44,386 nt of DNA from Candidatus Gastranaerophilales bacterium (GCA_944324865.1 CALUXW010000010.1:1-44386); one strand, 5' to 3'; counted from the first letter of the stretch, positions 32,875-41,689 are shown. Notes: generated by a model not told the origin, from the letters alone. Numbers and translations: made by a program.

Positions 32875-33210
32875 ATGGAAGAATCCTTTGAAAACAAACG
32901 CTGGTATGATAAAGACCCTATTTTAAAAGAAGCACTTGAGTTATTAAGACTTTCTTCAGACAACGAAAAAGAAGCGGCAAAAGATTTTATTTTAAAACTG
33001 CAAGAAGATGTAGCAAAAGATGTTATTGAACATATATATGAAATCGTTACAAAATATGTAGGAAAAGGAAACCGCTGGTATGATAACGATCCTGTTATGA
33101 TTAAAGCAGTAGAACTTTTAAGAAATGCAGATTCCAAAATACAAAGAAAGGCTGCATTAAAACTACTTTTAGCACTTGAAGAAAAGAATTTTTCCCAAGA
33201 CAATGATTAA
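32875..33210 (+). CDS. Twin RWYDxDP-repeat small protein, unknown
   Basis: An 111-residue, probably all-helical cytosolic protein made of two related halves. The first starts KRWYDKDPILKEALELLR (8-25), the second NRWYDNDPVMIKAVELLR (63-80); each continues with a charged helix. No family is recognised; the helical-repeat character suggests protein-protein binding. An AGGAG site precedes the ATG, and the gene has its own promoter with a palindrome. folE2 starts inside its last codons (8-nt overlap), so the two are translationally coupled, and it is divergent from the fliM operon. A role in folate or queuosine supply, or in motility, cannot be decided from the sequence. Confidence 0.75.
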   Translation: MEESFENKRWYDKDPILKEALELLRLSSDNEKEAAKDFILKLQEDVAKDVIEHIYEIVTKYVGKGNRWYDNDPVMIKAVELLRNADSKIQRKAALKLLLALEEKNFSQDND

Positions 33211-33991
33211 AGATGTACAAAAAACTATAGACAAAAGAAATATTGCATTGCAGAGAGTTGGCGTTAAAGATGTAGAAACCCTTTTAAATATTGAAAGAAA
33301 GGGGCAAAAAACATCTCAAAAAGTATATGCAAAAGCTAAAATGAGTGTTTACCTACCATCAAATTATAAAGGCACTCACATGAGCAGATTTATTGAAATA
33401 TTAGAAGATTATCGAAAAGAAAACCTAATAGGTGTCGATATCAAAAAAATGCTTTTAGATATGAAAAAAAAGCTTGAATCAGAGTGTTCATATTTAAAAT
33501 TTGACTTTAAATATTTTGTAAAAAAATCTGCCCCAAGGTCTTTTCTTGAAGCTCTTATGTGTTATGACTGTTTTTTTGAAGGAACATTAGATGAAAATAA
33601 TAATTATAAATTTTATTTAGGCGCAAAAGTTCCAATAACAACACTTTGCCCTTGTTCTAAAGAAATTTCTAATTATGGGGCTCATAATCAAAGAGCAATT
33701 GTTTCTGTTAAAATTTCATATCCTGAGGGTAATCACATTTGGCTGGAGGATCTTATAACTACAGTTGAAAGTTGTGCTTCATGTGAGCTTTATTCCCTTT
33801 TAAAGAGAGAAGATGAAAAATATGTAACAGAAAGCGCATATCAAAATCCAAAATTTGTAGAAGATGTTATAAGAGATGTTGTATTAAAACTGGAAAATAA
33901 TTCAATAATCAACTATTATGAGGTTGAAATAGAAGCATTTGAAAGTATACACAACCATAGTGCATGGTGCAGACAGATAAAAAATATATAA
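33203..33991 (+). CDS. folE2: GTP cyclohydrolase FolE2 (type IB)
   Basis: FolE2 converts GTP to 7,8-dihydroneopterin triphosphate, the entry to folate and, via QueD, queuosine. The 262-residue protein has the T-fold layout and the signature TTLCPCSKEISNYGAHNQR (near 147-165) with Cys149, the catalytic/metal cysteine of the IB type. NHSAWC near the C-terminus is also typical. The ATG at 33203 is chosen because MIKDVQKTID fits the family; an upstream in-frame TTG at 33176 is inside the previous gene. It overlaps the twin-repeat gene by 8 nt. Type IB enzymes work with several metals and often serve under low zinc. Confidence 0.95.
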   Translation: MIKDVQKTIDKRNIALQRVGVKDVETLLNIERKGQKTSQKVYAKAKMSVYLPSNYKGTHMSRFIEILEDYRKENLIGVDIKKMLLDMKKKLESECSYLKFDFKYFVKKSAPRSFLEALMCYDCFFEGTLDENNNYKFYLGAKVPITTLCPCSKEISNYGAHNQRAIVSVKISYPEGNHIWLEDLITTVESCASCELYSLLKREDEKYVTESAYQNPKFVEDVIRDVVLKLENNSIINYYEVEIEAFESIHNHSAWCRQIKNI

Positions 33992-34008
33992 ATTTTTGTA
34001 ACAATTAA

Positions 34009-34036
34009 TTGTCTAAACCCTAAAGTTCATTAAAAT
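34009..34036 (+). promoter_or_regulatory. Possible promoter for the 130-aa gene
   Basis: TTGTCT (34009-34014), 16-nt spacer, TAAAAT (34031-34036). The same stretch can be read as a partial flagellar sigma-28 site: TAAAGTTC (34021-34028), 11 nt, then TCCGAAGT, where only CCGA matches the second box. The two readings cannot be separated by eye. Confidence 0.4.
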
Positions 34037-34085
34037 TTATCCGAAGTAGCTATTGTAAGACAATAAGGGTAATAAGGAGAAGACA

Positions 34086-34478
34086 ATGGACAATGTTTCA
34101 AAAATAGGCGCAAGTGCTAATTTTTACGTCCAAAACCAGTCTGTTAAAAAAGAAAATGATTCTAAAAAAGCGGATGAAAAAAATACCCCCTCACATAGTG
34201 CATCCAATGAATCAAAAGACCCAAGCTCAATTTTTGATGCAATGCAAATGAGCGCCATACAAAATAAAGCAGTTGCTTTTGGCAAATTTATAAATCCTAA
34301 GGATTATTTATCCGAGGATAGAATAAAAGATATTGAAACGTCAATGAATGCTTTTGAAGGAAAGACAGAAAGCACAAAAGCCGTTATGGATAGCGAGTTT
34401 CAAGGAGTAAGCGCATGGGAAAATATACCTGATACTCACAAGCTTGCAATGGCCGCAAATATACACGTTTCTGACTAA
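34086..34478 (+). CDS. Hypothetical protein with disordered N-terminus
   Basis: A 130-residue cytosolic protein, not recognised. Residues about 15-50 are Lys/Ser/Asp-rich and likely disordered (KKENDSKKADEKN); the rest is helical, with FDAMQMSAIQNKAVAFGKFINP (about 50-71) and a C-terminal DTHKLAMAANIHVSD. No signal peptide or membrane span. AAGGAG lies 6 nt before the ATG, so expression is well supported. It stands alone between folE2 and the convergent fabI. Because a partial sigma-28-like box precedes it and flagellar genes are near, a flagellar link is possible, but the FlgM family was not recognised. Confidence 0.7.
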   Translation: MDNVSKIGASANFYVQNQSVKKENDSKKADEKNTPSHSASNESKDPSSIFDAMQMSAIQNKAVAFGKFINPKDYLSEDRIKDIETSMNAFEGKTESTKAVMDSEFQGVSAWENIPDTHKLAMAANIHVSD

Positions 34479-34517
34479 TTTACTCCTCCCCCTTATTTGT
34501 TCTTCTCACTATTGTTC

Positions 34518-34555
34518 TTAAATGCCGCCCTGTAGAAATACTTGGCGGCATTTAA
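34518..34555. repeat. 12-bp inverted repeat between convergent genes
   Basis: TTAAATGCCGCC (34518-34529) and GGCGGCATTTAA (34544-34555) form a perfect 12-bp stem with a 14-nt loop, 40 nt after the stop at 34478 and 28 nt before the fabI stop. Neither side has a T-run, so it is an atypical bidirectional terminator or mRNA 3'-end structure. Confidence 0.6.
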
Positions 34556-34582
34556 GGTTGTGTAATTTAATATTTGATAGTT

Positions 34583-35395
34583 TTAATTATCAGACTTGCA
34601 CATACATTCCATTTCATCGATTGATGCAAATACGCTTGAAGCGCCGCAGTCAACAAATTGTACTTGACCTGTTACACCTGAAGACAAGTCAGAAGCTAAA
34701 TATAAACCCGCTTTACCAACGTCCTCTAAAGACGGTGTGCGGTTAAGCGGAGCTTTAAGAGCGTTGAATTTAAGCATTTTATCAAATCCGCCAATGCCTT
34801 TTGCTGCAAGTGTTTTAACAGGGCCAGCAGATAGGCAGTTGCAGCGAATGTTAAATTTACCCAAATCAGCTGCGATAAATCTCATTGAAGATTCAAGTGC
34901 GGCTTTTGCTACACCCATGATGTTGTAGTTTGCAACAGCGTGAGTTGAGCCAAGGTAAGTAAGGGCCAAAATTGAGCCGCCGCCTGTTTTTTCCATTTGA
35001 GGTTTAGCATATTTTGTAAGAGTTAAAAGAGAATAAGCACTTACATGCATTGCTAAATCCCAACCTTCTCTGCTTGTTGTATAAAAATCGCCCAAAAGGT
35101 CTTCTTTATTTGCAAAAGCAACAGCGTGGATTACAAAGTCCAATCTGTCATAAATTTTTGCATATTCTTCAAAAACTTTTTTTACATCTTCGTCTTTTGT
35201 AACATCGCATTCGATGCACATTTTAGCGTTCATCTCTTGCGCTATAGGTTTTACTCTTTTTTCCATTGCTTCATTTGCGTAAGTAAAAGCTATTTCACCG
35301 CCAGCTGCGTAAATTTGTTCAGCTATGGCATTAGCTATACCATGTTTGTTTGAAACACCAAAAATAATACCCTTTTTGCCGTCCATAATACCCAT
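34583..35395 (-). CDS. fabI: Enoyl-[acyl-carrier-protein] reductase (NADH)
   Basis: FabI reduces trans-2-enoyl-ACP in the last step of each fatty acid elongation cycle. The 270-residue short-chain dehydrogenase has the FabI form of the cofactor loop (GVSNKHGIANAIA, 13-25), active-site Tyr147 and Tyr157, and Lys164 (YNIMGVAK), the same spacing as the E. coli enzyme, and LSAGPVKTLAAKGIGGF near 189-205. The C-terminus is slightly long and carries two cysteines (ECMC). AAGGAG precedes the ATG. It lies 48 nt downstream of the large three-repeat membrane protein gene in the same direction. Triclosan-type sensitivity is likely for the family but not shown. Confidence 0.96.
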   Translation of the reverse strand: MGIMDGKKGIIFGVSNKHGIANAIAEQIYAAGGEIAFTYANEAMEKRVKPIAQEMNAKMCIECDVTKDEDVKKVFEEYAKIYDRLDFVIHAVAFANKEDLLGDFYTTSREGWDLAMHVSAYSLLTLTKYAKPQMEKTGGGSILALTYLGSTHAVANYNIMGVAKAALESSMRFIAADLGKFNIRCNCLSAGPVKTLAAKGIGGFDKMLKFNALKAPLNRTPSLEDVGKAGLYLASDLSSGVTGQVQFVDCGASSVFASIDEMECMCKSDN

Positions 35396-35443
35396 AAGAA
35401 TCTCCTTGTTTAAGTCCTTATGGTTATTTTACTATAAAAATAA

Positions 35444-38116
35444 TTAGAGCAAGTACTTATTATCTTTTATTTTAACTTCATCAGCACTTTTATAATTTTT
35501 ATTTGCTTGTGTTGTTTCAAAATTAGCATAATATCTCGGGTCGTCCAACTCCTCTATGGCTTTCATAACGCCTAATCTGCCTGATTCTTTTTGTAATTTT
35601 GCAAGGCAAGATTCTAACATAAAGGTTAAAACAAAGCTTAGTGAAGTCCACGTTCCTGCTGCAATAGCACCGTATTTTTTAACGTCTTTTGTAATCAATA
35701 TTTTCTTAAGAGTATCTGTGTTTCTGATTAGTTCTTTAGCTTTTTCAGGGTCGCTTATTACCAATTTAAGATATGTTTCAAAAATTTCATTGATAGATTT
35801 TTCCGGTATATTTTTTTCTATTTTTTCAAGGTTTTCAAGTATTGAAATACACTGTTTTCTGTTTGCATTTTGCAAAATATTTTTTAACCAACTTGGAATA
35901 TTTTGACTACCTGCAAATTTTTTGAAGTCTTTTTCATCCATTTTGGTAATATTTTCTTTTATAAGTTTAAGGATATTCTTAAAACCATCTGACATAAATG
36001 ATTTAATGTCTTCCGGTTCAATTGGCATGTCATCTGCATTTTTTATGCCTTTTGAAATAATATCCTCTGACACAAAAAATAAGTTTTTATTCACGTCATT
36101 TAAATATTTTTTTACAGTTTTACCTTTTAAGAAACCTGTTTTTTCTGATAAAAATTTTGTAGCTTTTTCAATTAAATTTACAGCTTTAATTTTGCCTCTT
36201 ATAACTTGAATACCAACAACTATTGCAGGTGATATTGCTCCTAATATACCAAGGCTAAACACTAAAGGTTTTGCAATTTCAGTCACTGCTTCTATTGATT
36301 CGGAGTATTCTTGAGATTTATCATCAACTTTTTCAAATGTATTAAACATTTTATTTTGTAAATTTTTTGCATCTTTAAGCTGTTTTTCGTCCACTTGCAT
36401 TTTAACAAGCTCTTCTTTTATGGCTTTGTTTTTTGCTGCAGTTGTTCTTTTATATTTTTTATATTCAAAATATTCTCCGATTACCCTCGGTAAAAAAGTA
36501 ATATATTCTTTAAATTTTTTGCCAAAAGGTTCTTTTTGGGCTTTAACATCTTCAACCGATTTTAATTCTTCATCAGTGTATCCTATAAAATTATTTGGAT
36601 CTTTTTCAAGTTCTCGTTTAGCCAAAAATCTTCCTGCACGAGCTGATGCTTTTTGCAATTTTAAGCCTAAAATAAGCCCTACGGTTGTTGTAATAATTCC
36701 GCCAATAATTGCAAAAGCTTTATTTCTTCCACTGTTTGTTGTAAGTCCTAAACTTAAACCTTTTTTAGCCATACCGATGATGTTATCTAAAGATGTTCCT
36801 GTTTTTACTTTATAATCCGCAAAAAGTATTGATTTTGTTAACTTTTGAGATAACTCTTTAAATTTTGGATTGTCTTTGCTAACACCTTTTAGAGCTTCAT
36901 ATGCTTCCTTAACGCTTTGTGCACTTGATTTATCAAGCCCTTTTATGAATTTTTCTATGTTGTTGTGAGCAACTTTATCTAAAATTCCTGTTTTATTGCC
37001 GATAAAGCTTACGATAGCACCGATTGCACCTCCTAAAAACGGTGTTCCCATAATAAGGGTATCAGCTGCAACCTCCATATTTTCAGAATAATCTTCGGCT
37101 TTATTGTTAATGATTTTTGTAATTCTTTGTATTACTTCTTTATCTTTTTGTGCTTCTGTCAGTTCTTCTTGTGTCAATTCTCTGTTAATAAGTTTAGATT
37201 CATCTTTATCTGTTTTTTTCCATTCTTTATATTTTTTGTTATCTTTAATAACTTGAATTAACGAAGATTTTTCTTTATTCTTGAACAGTTTTGAACTGAA
37301 GCCTTTTTCTTCTTGCTCTTTTGTTTCAACAATTTGTTTTGCTTGTTCAATTTGCTCAGGTGTATATTGAACAAAATACTTTGGATTTTTTAGCTGTTCT
37401 CTTGACTGCCAGCGAGCAATTCTGGATGAATTTACCTGCAATTTTGTAGCCAAGATTGTTGATGCTACAAAAGAGGCAACACCTGCAACCAAAGGAATAA
37501 TTATGCTTAGACCCCACTTTTTACCATAGTTTTTAACGGTAGGATTGTTTTTATATTCTGCAACAAGTTCGCAAGCCCTTTTGTACGCACTTTTAACCTC
37601 TTTGTCATCTATGTTTTTTAATTTTTCCATAGACTCTTTGTTGAATAATTTGTAACCATCAAACCATTTTAAGTCAGGTATGTTGTTTTTATTTTCATAA
37701 TTATTAATTGTTTCTACAATTTTTTTAACTTCTTCATTCTCTAAAAATTCAGAACGCACTTTGTTTAAAGCTTTTGCTGCCGGTTCTACTATGAATTTAA
37801 AACCGGCAAAACTTGATAATAACGTAGTAGCATAAGGGATTAACCCCTGAATAGGTGTTGTTACTGTTTCTGTTTTTTCTGCAACATCTTCGGAGTGGGT
37901 ATCCATAATATCAATAATATCAATTATAACTTGACCTTGTTTTTTTGCAGCTTCAAGTTCTTGGGTTGTTTTTGGATTATTCTGTGCAAGAGCTTTTCTC
38001 CTTGCATCATTATCTTTTTGTTCTTCTTCCCAATTTTTAAAAGTTTTGTTATTTGTTACTACTTGACCTATTGAACTAAAAAATCCCATAGTTTCCACTT
38101 GTTGCATGTTTAGCAT
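35444..38116 (-). CDS. 890-aa three-repeat membrane protein, unknown family
   Basis: A large protein with no recognised family, built from three diverged copies of one unit. Each unit has a charged helix, a [SA][EQ][DE]x[SA]E-type motif (near 75-80, 340-345, 601-606), a first hydrophobic segment (about 88-110, 355-379, 616-639), a long charged middle, a second hydrophobic segment (about 201-224, 465-485, 815-838), and then a KLQxxSxR motif (225, 486, 840) followed by ELxxDPxxF/Y-type sequence. That predicts six membrane segments, two per unit. It has no signal peptide. Three possible starts exist (38116, 38107, 38089; codons 1, 4 and 10) and none has a strong ribosome site. Neighbours are fabI downstream and lptB divergent; neither explains its role. 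Confidence 0.85.
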   Translation of the reverse strand: MLNMQQVETMGFFSSIGQVVTNNKTFKNWEEEQKDNDARRKALAQNNPKTTQELEAAKKQGQVIIDIIDIMDTHSEDVAEKTETVTTPIQGLIPYATTLLSSFAGFKFIVEPAAKALNKVRSEFLENEEVKKIVETINNYENKNNIPDLKWFDGYKLFNKESMEKLKNIDDKEVKSAYKRACELVAEYKNNPTVKNYGKKWGLSIIIPLVAGVASFVASTILATKLQVNSSRIARWQSREQLKNPKYFVQYTPEQIEQAKQIVETKEQEEKGFSSKLFKNKEKSSLIQVIKDNKKYKEWKKTDKDESKLINRELTQEELTEAQKDKEVIQRITKIINNKAEDYSENMEVAADTLIMGTPFLGGAIGAIVSFIGNKTGILDKVAHNNIEKFIKGLDKSSAQSVKEAYEALKGVSKDNPKFKELSQKLTKSILFADYKVKTGTSLDNIIGMAKKGLSLGLTTNSGRNKAFAIIGGIITTTVGLILGLKLQKASARAGRFLAKRELEKDPNNFIGYTDEELKSVEDVKAQKEPFGKKFKEYITFLPRVIGEYFEYKKYKRTTAAKNKAIKEELVKMQVDEKQLKDAKNLQNKMFNTFEKVDDKSQEYSESIEAVTEIAKPLVFSLGILGAISPAIVVGIQVIRGKIKAVNLIEKATKFLSEKTGFLKGKTVKKYLNDVNKNLFFVSEDIISKGIKNADDMPIEPEDIKSFMSDGFKNILKLIKENITKMDEKDFKKFAGSQNIPSWLKNILQNANRKQCISILENLEKIEKNIPEKSINEIFETYLKLVISDPEKAKELIRNTDTLKKILITKDVKKYGAIAAGTWTSLSFVLTFMLESCLAKLQKESGRLGVMKAIEELDDPRYYANFETTQANKNYKSADEVKIKDNKYLL

Positions 38117-38204
38117 TTATGTAAAAACGAAAAATAACTTAAAATTGCCTTTTTATTTGTGTTTATTTAGTTTATAATACAAAAAAATTATTGAGGAAAT
38201 CTTA

Positions 38205-38948
38205 ATGAGAATTATTGCAAATAACCTTATTAAAATATACGGAGATCGTTCAGTTGTAAATGACGTTTCTTTTGAAGTCAACAAGGGCGAGGTGGTGGGT
38301 CTTTTGGGTCCAAATGGTGCAGGCAAAACCACAACATTTTATATGATAGTAGGTCTTGTAAAAGCAAACTCGGGTCATATATTTTTACAAAATAAAAAAA
38401 GTGGTGAAAAACTTGAAATTACAAAGATGCCAATGAATGAAAGGGCAAAAAAGGGTATTGGCTATTTACCTCAAGAGGCATCAATTTTTAGGAAACTTTC
38501 TGTTGAGGATAATTTAAAACTTGTTTTAGAGATGAACGAATCACTAAATGAAGAACAAAAAGCTCAAAAACTTGAAGATTTGCTTGAAGAATTCGGCGTA
38601 AAAAAATTAAGAACAGCTTCTGCAGTATCGCTTTCAGGTGGCGAGAGAAGAAGGGTCGAAATCGCTCGTGCTTTAGCTGCAACCCCCCATTTCATTTTGC
38701 TTGATGAACCGTTTACAGGTATTGACCCTATTGCAATTGGTGAGATTAAAGAAAATATTTATAAACTTGCAAGAGAAAAAGGTATTGGTGTCCTTATTAC
38801 CGATCACAACCCAAAGGCAACTTTATCTATTACAGATAGAGCTTATGTAATTTTTGACGGCAAAATAAAAATTTCGGGCAAATCCCAAGATGTTGCCGTT
38901 GACCCTGTTGCGAAAGAATTTTATTTAGGAAAAGATTTTACACTTTAA
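38205..38948 (+). CDS. lptB: LPS export ABC transporter ATPase LptB
   Basis: LptB powers extraction of lipopolysaccharide from the inner membrane. The 247-residue ATPase has Walker A GPNGAGKTT (about 35-43), the LptB-specific GYLPQEASIFRKL (near 86-98), signature LSGGERRRVEIARAL (near 144-158), Walker B FILLDEPFTGIDP (near 165-177) and a switch His in TDHN (near 199). GAGG precedes the ATG and a TATAAT lies about 30 nt upstream. The permease gene overlaps its stop by one base (TAATG), so the pair is translationally coupled. Confidence 0.96.
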   Translation: MRIIANNLIKIYGDRSVVNDVSFEVNKGEVVGLLGPNGAGKTTTFYMIVGLVKANSGHIFLQNKKSGEKLEITKMPMNERAKKGIGYLPQEASIFRKLSVEDNLKLVLEMNESLNEEQKAQKLEDLLEEFGVKKLRTASAVSLSGGERRRVEIARALAATPHFILLDEPFTGIDPIAIGEIKENIYKLAREKGIGVLITDHNPKATLSITDRAYVIFDGKIKISGKSQDVAVDPVAKEFYLGKDFTL

Positions 38949-40054
38949 TGAATAAATTAAAACTTACAATTTTTGATAAATATATTTTTAAACAAGTTTT
39001 GGCAGCGACTCTTGTGTGTCTTTTCTTGTTTATTATTGTTTGGATTGCACCTGAAACCTTAGTTAGAACAATTAAAAGAGTTTTAATTGAAAATATGCCT
39101 ATGATTGAAGCGACAAAACTTTTGCTTTATGAAATTCCTAAGGTACTTGCAAAAGCTATTCCTGTTGGCATTTTGCTTGGGTCTTTGTTTACTTTTGATA
39201 CCCTTTCAAAAAATTCTGAACTTAGTATTTTTCGTGGTGTAGGACTTTCTTTTAATCGTATTATGTTGCCTGTACTGGTTTTTGGCGTAATGCTTGCTTA
39301 TGTTTGTTATGTTGTTAATGACAAATTTATTCCCTATACATCTTCAAAAGCAGGAGAGGCTGGTGGGTATGATGTTCATTTTGTTTATATTATAAGAGAT
39401 GAAAATAATAAACCGAAACAAGGTTTGATTGTTTCAAATTTTAGCGTTCGAGCAATTAAAAACCTTATACTGCTTAATTTTTCACCAAACAGATACGCAG
39501 ATGCACAAATGTTTAACAGTATTATTTTTGCACCCTATGCATTAAAACTAAATGATAAATGGCTTTTAAAAGAAGCAAAGCAGTATAGTATAAATCCAAA
39601 TGGTATATATCAAGAAATTCAAGAAATTGGCGATTATCCGATTTTGAATGAAAAATTATCTGATGAAGTTTTTCAGCTTATGAAAAATGCTACTCGTCGT
39701 GACAGGTCTTACACAAACAAAGAATTGGGCGAGTATGTAAAATTGCTCAAAAAGCAAGAATATACCGATGAGCATAATTTTTTGCTTGCAAAATATTATC
39801 AAAGATTTTTACATCCTTTAACTTGTATAATATTTGCTGCAATAGGATGTTTGCTTGGATTTTCACCTCCTCGTTCTCAAAGACTGGTAGGTTTTACAAT
39901 AGGCGTGGGTATGATTTTTGCTTATTATATAACACTGCCGTTTTTTGATCTTTTGGCTCAAAAAGGTGTTATTTGGCCATTTTTGGCTGCAGCATTTCCT
40001 ATAATAGTCTTTGTTGCGGCAATTTTTGCAATTAAAAAAGTGAGGGATTTGTAA
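38948..40054 (+). CDS. LptF/LptG-family LPS export permease
   Basis: A 368-residue YjgP/YjgQ-family permease. The pattern is typical: three N-terminal membrane helices (about 15-35, 62-82, 98-120), a periplasmic beta-jellyroll (about 130-265), then three C-terminal helices (about 283-303, 312-332, 340-362). LPKVLAKAIP-like EIPKVLAKAIPVGILLG and LHPLTCIIFA are family signatures. Only one such gene is present, where E. coli has lptF and lptG side by side; a second may lie elsewhere, or it may work as a homodimer as proposed for some cyanobacterial-type systems. It overlaps both neighbours by one base. Confidence 0.9.
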   Translation: MNKLKLTIFDKYIFKQVLAATLVCLFLFIIVWIAPETLVRTIKRVLIENMPMIEATKLLLYEIPKVLAKAIPVGILLGSLFTFDTLSKNSELSIFRGVGLSFNRIMLPVLVFGVMLAYVCYVVNDKFIPYTSSKAGEAGGYDVHFVYIIRDENNKPKQGLIVSNFSVRAIKNLILLNFSPNRYADAQMFNSIIFAPYALKLNDKWLLKEAKQYSINPNGIYQEIQEIGDYPILNEKLSDEVFQLMKNATRRDRSYTNKELGEYVKLLKKQEYTDEHNFLLAKYYQRFLHPLTCIIFAAIGCLLGFSPPRSQRLVGFTIGVGMIFAYYITLPFFDLLAQKGVIWPFLAAAFPIIVFVAAIFAIKKVRDL

Positions 40055-40863
40055 TGTTTAAAAAAATATTTCTAACATTTGTAATTTTTTTGCTTGCAAC
40101 AATGGCCTATGCAAGTGATAAAATCGATGTTAAATATGATAAAAAAGGAAAATTTTACCTTTATAAAGTTGATTTAAAAGAATTTGGGCAAAGAATTCGT
40201 CCATATATTGTGCAAGACGGTCTAAAAACCGCAAGAGAAGTCTTTAAAGAAAATAATTTTGACTTTGTTGTTAATGGTGGCTTTTTTGATCCGAATACTG
40301 CAAAATCCGTATCTTATGTGGTGATTGATAAAAAAATTGTAGGAACACCCTTTGAATCAATTGAAATGATTGAAAAATTGTCAAAAGAAAACCGAGTTGA
40401 AAATGTATTAAACAGATGCGAATTAAGAATATATAAGCACAATCTTACCGGTTTTTTAAATTTTGACATAGCTCATCATTTTGATCCTATTCCAAAAAAC
40501 TATTATATTTTACACTCTCTTGGAGGCGGACCTATGATATACCCCGAGATGGCAATAGAAAAAGAAGGTTTTGTAAAATATGATGAAACAGGTCAACCCT
40601 TAATTCAAAGTGCCCATGTTCTTAAAAAAAGAGCACGAACCCTACTTGCGCTAAAAAATGATTATATGTATATTATAATATTTTCAAACTTTGCGCCTGT
40701 TTCAATTTCAGAGGCAGGCAAAAAACTTGAAAAATATCATTTTGAAAAAATCATGGCATTTGACGGCGGACCATCAACTTCGTTAAATTTTGAGGAAAAG
40801 GAAATTTTTTCTTCAAATAATGAACAAAGAAAAGTAAAATCATTTTTAATAATTCAAAAATAG
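40054..40863 (+). CDS. Exported phosphodiester glycosidase-like (NAGPA/DUF2233) protein
   Basis: A 269-residue protein with a signal peptide (about 1-20, ending MAYA). It carries the NAGPA-domain motifs VNGGFFDPN (near 75), LGGGPMIYP (near 154-162), ARTLLAL (near 192-198) and the catalytic-region FDGGPSTSL (near 232-240). Proteins of this family act on phosphodiester-linked sugars; bacterial members are periplasmic and of mostly unknown substrate. It overlaps the LPS permease gene by one base, so a role on LPS or another envelope glycan is a reasonable inference. The anchored protein at 40872 follows after 8 nt. Confidence 0.85.
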   Translation: MFKKIFLTFVIFLLATMAYASDKIDVKYDKKGKFYLYKVDLKEFGQRIRPYIVQDGLKTAREVFKENNFDFVVNGGFFDPNTAKSVSYVVIDKKIVGTPFESIEMIEKLSKENRVENVLNRCELRIYKHNLTGFLNFDIAHHFDPIPKNYYILHSLGGGPMIYPEMAIEKEGFVKYDETGQPLIQSAHVLKKRARTLLALKNDYMYIIIFSNFAPVSISEAGKKLEKYHFEKIMAFDGGPSTSLNFEEKEIFSSNNEQRKVKSFLIIQK

Positions 40864-40871
40864 AGGTGTAA

Positions 40872-41297
40872 ATGAACAAAATTGCAAAAATAGAAATAGC
40901 GGTTATTTTAATATTGGTTTTATGTATAGGATTGTATCTTATGCCTTATTTAACAGGAAGTTTTGATAAAAAGAAAGAAGCAAAAGTGGTTGCAAATGCT
41001 GCAGTTTTTACATCAAAAGTACTTTCAAATTTTGCACTGAATAAAAAAGAAAAAGCTTCCCTGGTTGCCAAAAAAACGGCAGATGAGCTAAATACCTTAA
41101 GTAAAAATCCATTTAACAAAAAATTCCCGGCATATGTTTTTGACAAAGCCCAAATAGGAAGTGTAATTATACAATCTGATGATGAATTACAAACAGTTAC
41201 TGTTACAGGTTTGGGTAAAGAAAAGCAAATTGTTGTAAGGACAGTTGTAAAGCCACCTTCATTTGTGACTTATCAAAAATATGAGGATAAAAAATGA
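40872..41297 (+). CDS. Single-span anchored protein with pilin-like layout, unknown
   Basis: A 141-residue protein with an N-terminal membrane helix (about 7-28), a charged helix (about 34-75; KVVANAAVFTSKVLSNFAL), an NPFNKKFPAYVF segment (about 78-89), and a C-terminal beta-type region ending VKPPSFVTYQKYED. The helix followed by an NPF element recalls pseudopilins, but the prepilin peptidase site (G/FxxxE) is not seen, so this is only a resemblance. It is too short and lacks the jellyroll signature for LptC. It is placed 8 nt after the phosphodiester glycosidase-like gene and overlaps the thioesterase gene by 4 nt. Confidence 0.65.
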   Translation: MNKIAKIEIAVILILVLCIGLYLMPYLTGSFDKKKEAKVVANAAVFTSKVLSNFALNKKEKASLVAKKTADELNTLSKNPFNKKFPAYVFDKAQIGSVIIQSDDELQTVTVTGLGKEKQIVVRTVVKPPSFVTYQKYEDKK

Positions 41298-41689
41298 TTG
41301 AGAACATAATGAAATTTAAAGTTCAGTATTCTGATACAGATGCATATAGTGTTATGTGGCATGGAGCATATCTTAGATATATGGAGATGGGCAGAGTTGA
41401 ACTTTTGGAAGACTATGGAATTAAAATAGATAAACTGCAAAAAGAACACGACGTTATTATGCCGGTAATTGAGTTGGATATTAAATATAAGTACAGTGCA
41501 AAACTTATGGATAGATGTGTTTTAAAAACAAAAATTATTGAATTAACAAAAACCACAGTTACATTCCTACAAGAAATTTTTGTTGAAGATACACAAAAAT
41601 TATGCACAAGTGCTGTAGTTCGTGCAACAGCACTGGAACATGGCAAAATTTCAAGACAAGTTGATGAGTATTTTAAAGAGAGGGTATAA
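41294..41689 (+). CDS. YbgC/4HBT-type acyl-CoA thioesterase
   Basis: A 131-residue hotdog-fold protein. The active-site segment YSDTDAYSVMWHGAYLRYME (near 11-30) matches YbgC-type thioesterases, with the catalytic Asp in DTDA and the following His. Relatives hydrolyse short or medium acyl-CoA or acyl-ACP and are often near envelope genes. GAGG lies 7 nt before the ATG, which overlaps the upstream stop (ATGA). The YqaA-like gene starts directly after its stop codon, so the whole 38205-42307 block is one tight operon. Confidence 0.88.
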   Translation: MIENIMKFKVQYSDTDAYSVMWHGAYLRYMEMGRVELLEDYGIKIDKLQKEHDVIMPVIELDIKYKYSAKLMDRCVLKTKIIELTKTTVTFLQEIFVEDTQKLCTSAVVRATALEHGKISRQVDEYFKERV

